From positions 1-5,616 of the forward strand of contig CAZDBA010000223.1 of assembly GCA_964503615.1 (NCBI GenBank): 5,616 nt of DNA, given 5' to 3'. The stretch comes from CAZDBA01 sp964503615 (GTDB lineage: Bacteria > Planctomycetota > Planctomycetia > Pirellulales > Pirellulaceae). Both the position numbers and the translations under genes were made by a program. Shown one piece after another: positions 1 through 5,616 of this stretch (position 1 is its first letter; each line of letters begins with the position of its first letter). The notes below the pieces were generated by a model. That model had not been told where the DNA came from, did not search any database, and saw nothing but the letters and a program-made list of their open reading frames with translations.

Positions 1-338
1 CCGCCACCGCATCCGCCGCAAGACGATCCGCCGGGATACCCATACGAGCCATACGACGTGAACGCCGAAGTGTAGGCAGAGCTTCCACAGCCGCCGCCCA
101 AACAGCCGCCATGACCACGGTACCCAGCATAATTCGAATTGATTGTGCAATTGTCGTTGCAATAATTGCCCCACAACGCAGCCGCTTGGCCGTTTGTGAT
201 TTCACGACCGCAATTTTCACCGCCGAACATATTTCTGGTTAATTGGTTAAATGCACTGGCACATTTCTGAGCCTCTACAGTTCCGCTACATGCGAAAACA
301 GCGACAGCTACCAATGTTGCTAAAGTTCCCTTGAGCAT
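1..338 (-). CDS. Small exported Cys/Gly/Tyr-rich protein, 3' end cut by window edge
   Basis: The first 112 codons of a minus-strand gene are visible; the frame is open to the window edge. The ATG at 338-336 is chosen because an AAAGGAG ribosome binding site (355-349) sits 10 nt upstream. The N-terminus reads as a Sec signal peptide: MLK, a hydrophobic core at residues 5-16 (TLATLVAVAVFA), and a likely signal peptidase I site after VEA (residues 21-23). Cys17 lies in VFAC, a poor lipobox, so a lipoprotein is possible but less likely. The mature part has cysteines at 26, 43, 60, 64, 79, 84, 107 and 110, with CNDNC at 60-64 and GGCLGGGCG at 77-85, then a Gly/Tyr/Ser-rich stretch ending CGGCGG. 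The spaced cysteines suggest disulfides in a secreted or surface protein, or a metal site; this is inference. I do not recognise a family. The next gene on this strand ends about 870 bp upstream, so it is probably transcribed separately. Confidence 0.75.
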   Translation of the reverse strand, partial: MLKGTLATLVAVAVFACSGTVEAQKCASAFNQLTRNMFGGENCGREITNGQAAALWGNYCNDNCTINSNYAGYRGHGGCLGGGCGSSAYTSAFTSYGSYGYPGGSSCGGCGG

Positions 339-348
339 CTTTGAGTTT

Positions 349-355
349 CTCCTTT
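349..355 (-). promoter_or_regulatory. Ribosome binding site of the exported Cys/Gly-rich protein gene
   Basis: The minus strand reads AAAGGAG, 10 nt before the ATG at 338. It closely matches the anti-Shine-Dalgarno complement and fixes the start of a gene whose 3' end is missing. I could not pick out a convincing -35/-10 promoter upstream. Confidence 0.7.
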
Positions 356-781
356 GAAAGTCTTTGCCGTTAAGTGGCATAACTGTGTGGGCGTCTACCC
401 GTTGTTTGTTCCATCAAGCTTCTCAAAGGCGTGCATCGAAATGCACAATCCATGTCGCTTAATTATGATTTGCGAAGTTGGTTAGAAGTGGCATACCGTC
501 CCCGCCAAATTCGAATCGACCTGAAAGCCCACTCGTATCCACTGGCCAAAGGAACTTCCAGCAATATTCAGTTGACGCAATACATGTTGTTCTGCGCAGA
601 CCTAATGAAAGCGATCTTCGGGAAGATCAGGTATTGCCGAATAAGAACATTACGTCCCCGCAAAATCGGCATCAAAAGAATTCAACGACTTAGAAAGAGG
701 GTTGTGCGGGTTAAACGGCAACGAAGCTTGCTCGCGCTTGGAGCCAAGTAACTTTTGTATTCTTGATTCCAAGACGGTCAA
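356..781. other. Intergenic stretch without a supported gene
   Basis: No reading frame here has a credible ribosome binding site or a recognisable product. The longest, on the plus strand from a GTG at 431 to 751 (106 codons), has no Shine-Dalgarno and an arginine/lysine-heavy second half resembling no family I know. Visible structure is limited to a perfect 7-bp inverted repeat at 613-628 (GATCTTC, GG, GAAGATC) with no T-run, and a weak direct repeat built on GTCCCCGC at 494-510 and 651-666. The part next to 356 presumably holds the promoter and leader of the minus-strand exported-protein gene. Confidence 0.5.
613..628. repeat. Short perfect inverted repeat (hairpin)
   Basis: GATCTTC at 613-619 and GAAGATC at 622-628 are exact reverse complements separated by GG. 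As RNA this would fold as a 6-bp stem with a CGGG loop. There is no T-run on either side, so it is not an intrinsic terminator. It may be chance, or an operator for the downstream minus-strand gene; the sequence does not decide. Confidence 0.35.
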
Positions 782-911
782 GGCCGCTTTAACACAGCCG
801 CCTTTCGCTCCGAAGCGTCCTCGTTAACGCGTCGGGTTACCATTTGCACTTCCAAGCGTTTGAAAAAATGACAGCGCATCTTTCGCAGAGCGAAAGGCGA
901 CTGTGGCGGCC
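782..911. repeat. Pair of inverted copies of a palindromic intergenic repeat unit
   Basis: The left arm at 782-810 and the right arm at 888-911 are reverse complements. Twenty-three of the right arm's 24 bases match, with one mismatch and a 5-nt insertion (TTTAA, 788-792) in the left arm. The conserved core on the outward-reading strand is GAGCGAAAGGCG, then an R, then CTGTG. The arms are 77 nt apart. The right copy is itself a hairpin: CTTTCGC (880-886), loop AGA, GCGAAAG (890-896), with CGC at 875-877 able to pair with GCG at 897-899 around an AT bulge. The left copy has a degenerate form of the same hairpin (CTTCG against CGAAAG). This organisation resembles REP/BIME-type dispersed extragenic palindromes. 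I recall GAGCGAAAGGCGAC-like sequences as common between genes in Rhodopirellula-like planctomycetes, but this was not verified here. Confidence 0.65.
875..899. repeat. Hairpin of the right-hand repeat copy
   Basis: A perfect 7-bp stem (880-886 with 890-896) closes a 3-nt AGA loop and is extended by three G-C pairs across a 2-nt AT bulge (875-877 with 897-899). On the minus strand a T6 run (862-867) follows, but only after a gap of more than 10 nt, so terminator activity for the ATPase operon is possible but not well supported. Confidence 0.55.
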
Positions 912-919
912 GTTTTGGC

Positions 920-1177
920 TCAAGTCTGAATGGAGTCGGGGGCGTTGCGCTTGCTCAGAAACCAACCGGGAAGTGCCAATAGCAGCAAATAGATTATTAA
1001 AGCCAAGTAACCCTGCGGTTTGTGAATCACCAAACGACCAGCGATTTGAGAAACGTCAGGAGAGTGACCGTCGGCGAACTTCAAAGCCTGCAAAAAGGAA
1101 TCCCGATCACCATTGGGACCAATCTGATGGATGGCACAGTCAAGAGTTCCTCCGACATTGGGTGCAATGTGTTTCAA
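920..1177 (-). CDS. Doubtful 85-codon frame with one hydrophobic segment, downstream of the ATPase gene
   Basis: A minus-strand frame runs from a TTG at 1177 to a TGA at 920-922. An in-frame TGA lies at 1192-1190, and there is no ATG or GTG start and no visible Shine-Dalgarno. The product would have a polar N-terminal part of about 54 residues, one strong hydrophobic segment (YLALIIYLLLLALPGWFL, about residues 57-74), and a short basic tail beginning SKRN. That layout resembles the C-terminal end of an anchored exported protein, so this could be a gene remnant or a small membrane protein. It begins 32 bp after the ATPase stop and overlaps a weak terminator candidate and two hairpins, which argues against coding. 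I do not recognise it. It is included only because no better gene occupies this stretch. Confidence 0.2.
   Translation of the reverse strand: MKHIAPNVGGTLDCAIHQIGPNGDRDSFLQALKFADGHSPDVSQIAGRLVIHKPQGYLALIIYLLLLALPGWFLSKRNAPDSIQT
1092..1120 (-). terminator. Weak candidate intrinsic terminator of the nuclease-ATPase operon
   Basis: On the minus strand GGTCCC (1120-1115) can pair with GGGATTCC (1104-1097) as six base pairs with a 2-nt TT bulge and a 10-nt loop, followed at once by five Ts (1096-1092). It lies about 90 bp beyond the ATPase stop codon. The stem is short and bulged and the T-run is minimal. A competing fold of the same bases (1106-1128) lacks an adjacent T-run. Confidence 0.3.
1155..1170. 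repeat. Perfect 6-bp hairpin just downstream of the ATPase gene
   Basis: ACATTG (1155-1160) and CAATGT (1165-1170) pair perfectly around a 4-nt loop, 40 nt beyond the ATPase stop codon. There is no T-run behind it, so by itself it is not a terminator. A second, imperfect hairpin follows at 1106-1128 (ATCA and ATTG pairing with CAAT and TGAT around an internal loop). Together they could protect the 3' end of the operon mRNA; this is inference. Confidence 0.35.
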
Positions 1178-1209
1178 GCCACTGGAACATCAACCCGATT
1201 TCGTTAGCC

Positions 1210-4200
1210 CTATAAATTTGGGCGATGGACCATTGAATCGGTTTCAAACCAAATATCGTCATTGCCCGACAAGTCGATGGGCGCATCCTGATTTGGTGAG
1301 ATGTAAACCAGTTCATGTCGCAATCGATGTTCGACTTTTTGATCATCGGTCACTGCTGACAACTCGAACTCCAACTCGGGGTCGTATTCGTCAGTAGTCA
1401 AATGAATTGAATCGTGGGAAACATACGCCGGCGATACGATCTCTGTCTCAAACGTTCTGGCAACGACGGGTGCTGGTGCCCGTGTCTTTTCACCGCGATA
1501 AGGATAGGGCATCGCTTGGTGTTCAACGACATCACGATGATTTGGCAATATTCGGACATCCGCACCCAGGTTGTGAAACATGTCTCGCATGTGATCGTGA
1601 CAGGTGAACATCAAAAGCTGATATCCGTTTTTGGAAAATTCAACCAGCAGCTCTGCCGCTTTGGTGGCACGATGAGCGTCAAAGTTGACCAGCACATCAT
1701 CCAACACCATTGGCAACACAGCACCGCGGCGAGCGTAGGCGCCTATCAAAGCCAAGCGAAGGCTCAAGTAGACCGCTTCGCGCGTTCCACGACTGAGCTT
1801 GTCGACTGTAATCGTTTCGTCTGCGGCATTATCAACCAGCAATTCCTCACCGACCAGTTTCGTCCAAATCCGAGGGTACTGGCCTTCGGTCAATCGGTTC
1901 AGATACTCTGAGGCTTCTTGTAGCGTTTCAGGTTGTCGCTTGGTTTCGTAGCCGTCGCGAATCGTTTCCAGCATTTGCGAACTGGTCGCGAGAACTTGCC
2001 ATCGCTTCTTCAGCTCGTACATTTCCGCGTCGATTAAGTTCAACTCCAACCGAGCTTCGTCCAGTCGAGAGTCTTCACCCAGCATTTTGACTTCTTGTAA
2101 AAACTCACCTCTTTGTTGAAGCAGTTTGGTCTGCTGTTCTTTGAGGACTTCGATTTCCAGTTGGATATCTTCCCAACGTTTCTCAAGACCTGTTTTGCCG
2201 TATCGTTCCAGATACTCCAGCACGTCTTCTTCGGAAAAATTGTTACCCAACGCCGCTGCGATCTGGTCTGTGAGCTGTTCCTGTTTGTTCTTCAGTTTCT
2301 TGCGCTGAGAATGTTTGATGTCGAATTGGCGGTATTCTTCTTCGCTCTCTGCGCCGACGGACGACAACATACGGCGTCGAAGCCCCACGAGTCGTTCCAG
2401 CTCCCGTTTCGATTTTTCGAATCGGCTACGAAGTGATTTGTAACGATCGATGTATTCTCGACGAGTCGAAACCAGTTGTCGCTGTTCACTGAGTTTCAGA
2501 TTCAACTCGCTCAATCGCTTGAGCGGATTGCGGGTCTCGATCATTTGTCCTGAGTCCTGCACGATCTCGTTAATCTTGTTGGCGAGCCCTTTTAACTCTC
2601 GATCCCGATCGGCCAATTCCGATTTGTACTGATCCAGTCGGACGTAACTTGCAGTGATTCTTCCGCTGCGTTCGGTGATTTCCTGGACTTGCAGCGGTGA
2701 GAGTGTCTCGGGTAGCCCGACGCTACGAAGTGTTGAACGCCACGTTTTCTGCGAAGCCTCTACCTCACGTTCGGACGATGTAATTCGATGTCGGATATCG
2801 TCCAACTGCATCCGCGTCGATTTGACTCGATTCTCCATGGGAACGAGATCTTCCAGTCGTGAAAGTTGCGACTCTGCGTCCTTCAACTCGAGGTCCCATC
2901 CGCCCATCATTGATTCAGGCAGTTGCCGCTCAATCTCGTCCCGCTCGCTTTTAGCCCGTTTTAGTTGTTGGCGAATTAAGTCGATTTGGTGACGGAAATC
3001 ATCCAATTCGTCTTTGGCGACCTTTTCCCAGTGGTACTTGAGCCCCATCGCAACAAAGAAGCAGACTGCTCCCATCAACATGAGCAGTAAACCGATATGC
3101 GATGTTGCTTGTCCAAAATTTTCAACCGTAGAAGAATAGGTCCACAGCGAACCGTTGGAGAGCGTGCCAACCAAGCCGAAACCGGCCAATACGATACCTG
3201 CAACAAAAACGAGTCCAACGACCGAAAGCTTGCTCACAGGGAGAACTTGTTCGTTGACGACGTCATCAATCTCGCGTTCGAGACTGTGTCGGGAGTTTTG
3301 CAGTTTCGTGATTTTGTCTTCTAGTTCGATTCGTCGACGAAGTCGGTTAACATGCCGACTGGTGTCGTCCAGTGTGCCTGGGATACCATCAGTGTGTTCG
3401 GATATCGAACTGCCCAAGTGCTCTTCGGTTTGCCCTAGTTCGAAACGAGCTTTGTCCGCCTCTTGCTTCAGACGATTGAGTCGTTCTTCCTGATCGAGCA
3501 GGTTCTTTGCATTTGTCTTGAGCGAAGCAAGTCCACGATTGGAAAGGTCACGAACATCTTTCGCGCGGATTTTGAGTTGGTTACCCAAACCGTCAACTTC
3601 GCTTACCATTCCGTTTTCGATCGTGTCGATTTCGGAGCGAAGGTGATCGGCCTGTCTCAGTAGTGATTCGATCCACGGCGTGTGTTCCGAGACGGCTTGT
3701 ATCCGGCTTTTTTGAGCCCAAAGCGTCCGGTTGATTGGCAGGCGGGTTCCTTCTTGCTTGATCTGAAGTCGTTGCGACTTGATCTCTGTGATTCGTTCTC
3801 GCTGCTGAGCAATTTTTGCGTTGAGTGCATCGAGCTCTTTGACGTTAATCGATTTAGGATCGGGTAAACGTCCAAAGGCTCTGATTTGCTGGTCCAGCAG
3901 ATGCCTCGATTGCCATCGTTCGGAAATCTGTGTCGAGATTTCGACCAGACGTGATTCACGCTCGGTTGCCTTGATTTCTTTCGTTATCTCGGCCAGTCGC
4001 AATGTTATGTCTTGAGTCTGAGCAGATATACGTGACCATCGTTTGGATCGGGCGCGTAGCTCTTCGACCTCCTGCAACAACTTTCTGCGTTTTTCGAACA
4101 ACGTCGAAAGTTTGGATTCCAACTCGGAGTTTTCACCCCAAATTTCGTTGCGTTGCCCTTGTAGGTCGCGCATGACGTCGACCAGCGATACACGGTCCAG

Positions 4201-4677
4201 GCCACTGGTCAATTTGTAAAGATATTCGGCAGCATCGGTACTGTTAAGCGCACCAAGCTCTTGGATTTCCCGCAGGCCGACCGCAAACACATTGTTAAAA
4301 ATTGACTCGTCAACTTCACTCATAATCGTATTGAGCAATGTTGCCCCATGAACGGAACCGTCCCGGTTGTCGGTCACGGCCAGATCCCCGATCATGTTCA
4401 TCGTTCGATTGGGATCGACATGTCGTTGGACTTCGAATCCACCGCGGGCCGATTCGATATACATCGATCCTCCGGCGAGTCCGCCATAGACCGGCGGCGT
4501 ATATTTTTCCAAACGAACTTTTGAGAACCCGAAGCTCATCGAGCGGATAAACTCCATCAGAGTCGTCTTGCCCGCTTCGTTCTGTCCATAGAACACCGTT
4601 ACGTTATCGGAAAGTGACTCGATAGTGAGTCCTTTCCAAACGCCGTATCCGTCAACTTGAAGGTCGGTTATCTTCAC
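1210..4677 (-). CDS. SbcC/Rad50/YhaN-like ABC-type ATPase with coiled coils and an internal membrane hairpin
   Basis: This 1155-residue protein is the likely ATPase subunit of an Mre11-Rad50 (SbcCD)-type DNA-end-processing complex. Walker A is GQNEAGKT (residues 31-38), followed by the YhaN-like FAVGLREIQEL (131-141). The second half-head has an ABC signature in the YhaN form, LSRGTREAV (961-969), Walker B LPMVLDD (988-994), D-loop NFDAH (998-1002) and a switch histidine in TCHDH (1025-1029). Between them, about 180-470 and 550-900 are charged and Leu/Glu/Arg-rich coiled coil. At the apex lie two hydrophobic helices (about 485-506 and 528-546) and no CxxC zinc hook; I find only two cysteines (539 and 1026). 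After the head comes an acidic tail of about 110 residues (1046-1155). The GTG start is set by AAGGAG 9 nt upstream. E. coli SbcC has 1048 residues and B. subtilis YhaN is somewhat shorter. The nuclease gene lies 69 bp upstream on the same strand. The family call is strong; the exact DNA role is inferred. Confidence 0.93.
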   Translation of the reverse strand: MKITDLQVDGYGVWKGLTIESLSDNVTVFYGQNEAGKTTLMEFIRSMSFGFSKVRLEKYTPPVYGGLAGGSMYIESARGGFEVQRHVDPNRTMNMIGDLAVTDNRDGSVHGATLLNTIMSEVDESIFNNVFAVGLREIQELGALNSTDAAEYLYKLTSGLDRVSLVDVMRDLQGQRNEIWGENSELESKLSTLFEKRRKLLQEVEELRARSKRWSRISAQTQDITLRLAEITKEIKATERESRLVEISTQISERWQSRHLLDQQIRAFGRLPDPKSINVKELDALNAKIAQQRERITEIKSQRLQIKQEGTRLPINRTLWAQKSRIQAVSEHTPWIESLLRQADHLRSEIDTIENGMVSEVDGLGNQLKIRAKDVRDLSNRGLASLKTNAKNLLDQEERLNRLKQEADKARFELGQTEEHLGSSISEHTDGIPGTLDDTSRHVNRLRRRIELEDKITKLQNSRHSLEREIDDVVNEQVLPVSKLSVVGLVFVAGIVLAGFGLVGTLSNGSLWTYSSTVENFGQATSHIGLLLMLMGAVCFFVAMGLKYHWEKVAKDELDDFRHQIDLIRQQLKRAKSERDEIERQLPESMMGGWDLELKDAESQLSRLEDLVPMENRVKSTRMQLDDIRHRITSSEREVEASQKTWRSTLRSVGLPETLSPLQVQEITERSGRITASYVRLDQYKSELADRDRELKGLANKINEIVQDSGQMIETRNPLKRLSELNLKLSEQRQLVSTRREYIDRYKSLRSRFEKSKRELERLVGLRRRMLSSVGAESEEEYRQFDIKHSQRKKLKNKQEQLTDQIAAALGNNFSEEDVLEYLERYGKTGLEKRWEDIQLEIEVLKEQQTKLLQQRGEFLQEVKMLGEDSRLDEARLELNLIDAEMYELKKRWQVLATSSQMLETIRDGYETKRQPETLQEASEYLNRLTEGQYPRIWTKLVGEELLVDNAADETITVDKLSRGTREAVYLSLRLALIGAYARRGAVLPMVLDDVLVNFDAHRATKAAELLVEFSKNGYQLLMFTCHDHMRDMFHNLGADVRILPNHRDVVEHQAMPYPYRGEKTRAPAPVVARTFETEIVSPAYVSHDSIHLTTDEYDPELEFELSAVTDDQKVEHRLRHELVYISPNQDAPIDLSGNDDIWFETDSMVHRPNL

Positions 4678-4686
4678 CGCGCCTTA

Positions 4687-4692
4687 CTCCTT
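4687..4692 (-). promoter_or_regulatory. Ribosome binding site that fixes the GTG start of the ATPase gene
   Basis: The minus strand reads AAGGAG, 9 nt before the GTG at 4677-4675. The product then begins KITDLQVDGYG, the expected first strand of an SMC/Rad50-type head, which confirms GTG as the start rather than an internal ATG. Confidence 0.75.
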
Positions 4693-4707
4693 GTCTAGGT
4701 TCGCATC

Positions 4708-4733
4708 GGTGCGGAGGTTGTTGTTCCGACACC
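4708..4733 (-). promoter_or_regulatory. Intercistronic mRNA hairpin between nuclease and ATPase genes
   Basis: In the transcript, GGTG (4733-4730) and CGGA (4728-4725) pair with TCCG (4715-4712) and CACC (4711-4708). This gives an 8-bp stem with a single-nucleotide bulge at 4729 and a 9-nt loop. It sits inside the 69-bp spacer and ends 15 nt before the ATPase ribosome binding site. No T-run follows, so it is not an intrinsic terminator. It could influence mRNA cleavage, stability or relative expression of the two subunits; that function is inferred. Confidence 0.45.
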
Positions 4734-4746
4734 TGGCAAACTTTGA

Positions 4747-5616
4747 TTAAATTTGTTCGATATTCAATTGCGTACTCAAGTCGCGTCCTGCGGCAAGGTA
4801 CTCGATTCCCAGCAGTGAACTTTCCTGCAAAATTCGCTCTCGTTGTTTCCCGTCGATACGACTCATCGAGTTTGCAAATTCGTCTTCTACGGTGCTTGGC
4901 AAATACTCATGCAAAGCAAGGTTGAGTGAATCATCGCTTTGGTAGCGTCCCACGGCTCGTAAAAAGTCACCCAGGATGGTGTCTTCTTCGTAGCAGCCTG
5001 CCGGCAACGCATCAGGAGCCTCGATCGTGATCCGAACGGACCACAGCCCATGTTCCGTTTTACCAAACTCGTTTCGCAGCCAAGCCAGTAAATCAGCTTT
5101 CCACTGCTGCGTTCGAATTTCCTGGTTAAAGGCACCGTTGGTTGTAAGATGCCAATTGACCAGAATGGTTTGGTGGTCGGGAACATCGGAAATGATTTTC
5201 AATGCCCGCTCGCCAAGAACGTTCTTCAGTTCATCCAGGCGAACATTTTCGTTGATCGAAATTTTTTGGGGTGACCAACGGACGGTGTCGATTTCACAAC
5301 TTTGGACACGAATTTTTCCGTTGGCGTCAACACGTACTAATCGAACGCCATGAGCGCACGATTCCGAAGGCTTGCGACCTTGGTGGGTGCCTGGGTAAAC
5401 AATCAACCCGAACTCTTTTTCCAGCGTGCTGCCTTTGTGCCGTCCACCCATTGCCCAATAACGAACGTTGGGTGCAGTGAGCGTTGCCGAATCGATATCG
5501 CCGTGCGTCAGTCCGATCGGAAACGGCATATTGGATTCAATAATAAAGTCGGAAGAACTGCGACGACGTGGATCGTGACCAACGCCAAGGATCGTGGCGA
5601 TCGGTTTGCCGTTACG
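4747..5616 (-). CDS. SbcD/Mre11/YhaO-like metallophosphoesterase (nuclease subunit), 5' end cut by window edge
   Basis: The last 289 codons are visible and the frame is open to the window edge, so the ATG at 5529 is internal; family-like sequence (GKPIATILG) precedes it. The protein is the probable Mn-dependent nuclease partner of the adjacent ATPase. Seen in order: the late catalytic-core motif GLTHGDID (about 5490-5514; its His matches the metal-ligand histidine of motif IV), YWAMGGRHKGS where most family members have the GHxH motif, and YPGTHQGRKPSE leading to DTVRW, the conserved run closing the phosphoesterase core in SbcD/YhaO proteins. The remainder (about 160 residues) would be the DNA-binding/capping and ATPase-contact region, without motifs I can name. 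The early motifs (DxH, GD, GNHD) lie outside the window, so catalytic competence cannot be judged. The first His of GHxH is Gly here. It stops 69 bp before the ATPase gene on the same strand, suggesting one operon. Confidence 0.9.
   Translation of the reverse strand, partial: RNGKPIATILGVGHDPRRRSSSDFIIESNMPFPIGLTHGDIDSATLTAPNVRYWAMGGRHKGSTLEKEFGLIVYPGTHQGRKPSESCAHGVRLVRVDANGKIRVQSCEIDTVRWSPQKISINENVRLDELKNVLGERALKIISDVPDHQTILVNWHLTTNGAFNQEIRTQQWKADLLAWLRNEFGKTEHGLWSVRITIEAPDALPAGCYEEDTILGDFLRAVGRYQSDDSLNLALHEYLPSTVEDEFANSMSRIDGKQRERILQESSLLGIEYLAAGRDLSTQLNIEQI

Noticed and set aside
431..751. Plus-strand frame of 106 codons in the intergenic region
   Set aside because: It starts with GTG without a Shine-Dalgarno, resembles no family I know, and its second half is an unlikely run of Arg/Lys. 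It may only be open by chance, though no competing gene covers it on the other strand.
1022..1207. Plus-strand frame of 61 codons with a plausible-looking middle (VTVGELQSLQKG)
   Set aside because: It has no ribosome binding site and no recognisable family, and it overlaps the hairpins and another weak frame on the opposite strand. The protein-like look is not enough.
844..1215. Plus-strand frame of 123 codons running through the repeat copy to the end of the ATPase gene
   Set aside because: Its N-terminal part is a translation of the palindromic repeat and the rest is low-complexity basic sequence. It has no ribosome binding site and is antisense to the ATPase 3' end.
1414..1911. Plus-strand frame of 165 codons
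   Set aside because: It is antisense to the Walker B/signature half of the ATPase, which is unambiguous in the minus frame, and its product is not recognisable.
2113..2436. Plus-strand Phe/Leu-rich frame that could look like a membrane protein
   Set aside because: Phe and Leu richness is what appears when Glu/Lys/Gln-rich coiled-coil codons are read antisense. It lies wholly within the ATPase coiled coil.
4747..5529. Treating the ATG at 5529 as the nuclease gene start
   Set aside because: The frame stays open for 29 more codons to the window edge with family-like sequence, and the visible protein lacks the N-terminal metal-binding motifs every active member needs. The gene is therefore partial, not short.
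1210..5616. A new anti-phage defence system built on the nuclease-ATPase pair
   Set aside because: Mre11-Rad50-like pairs occur in some defence contexts, but nothing in the window (no integrase, other defence genes or composition shift) supports that here. A housekeeping or membrane-linked DNA-processing role is the simpler reading.

Overview
The window looks like chromosomal DNA of a planctomycete, most likely a member of the Pirellulaceae. This rests on three things: base composition near 50% GC by eye; a YhaN-type ATPase with an embedded membrane hairpin and a long acidic tail, next to a nuclease subunit with a GGRH motif; and an intergenic repeat unit (core GAGCGAAAGGCG) of a kind I recall from Rhodopirellula-like genomes. 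The taxonomic call is inference and was not checked against any database. Every supported gene lies on the minus strand.

Right side (about 1210-5616): a two-gene operon read from right to left. The first gene (4747 to beyond 5616, 5' end cut by the window edge) encodes an SbcD/Mre11/YhaO-type metallophosphoesterase, a DNA-end-processing nuclease subunit. After a 69-bp spacer that holds a hairpin and a good ribosome binding site comes a GTG-started gene (1210-4677) for its partner, an 1155-residue SbcC/Rad50/YhaN-like ABC-type ATPase. The ATPase has the two half-heads at its ends, long coiled coils between them, and a two-helix membrane hairpin at the coil apex where Rad50/SbcC would carry a CxxC zinc hook. 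The two proteins are expected to form a membrane-tethered Mre11-Rad50-like complex.

Middle (339-1209): about 870 bp with no convincing gene. Just past the ATPase stop codon it holds small hairpins, a weak terminator candidate and a doubtful 85-codon reading frame with one hydrophobic segment. At 782-911 there is a pair of inverted copies of a palindromic repeat unit. The rest, 356-781, carries a short hairpin and a weak direct repeat but nothing I can name.

Left edge (1-338): the start of a minus-strand gene with a strong ribosome binding site, encoding a small exported protein rich in Cys, Gly and Tyr. Its 3' end lies outside the window and its function is unknown.

The main points of interest are the zinc hook replaced by a membrane hairpin, the GHxH-to-GGRH change in the nuclease, the acidic C-terminal extension of the ATPase, and the inverted repeat pair. 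I see no CRISPR array, rRNA, tRNA, insertion sequence or phage gene.
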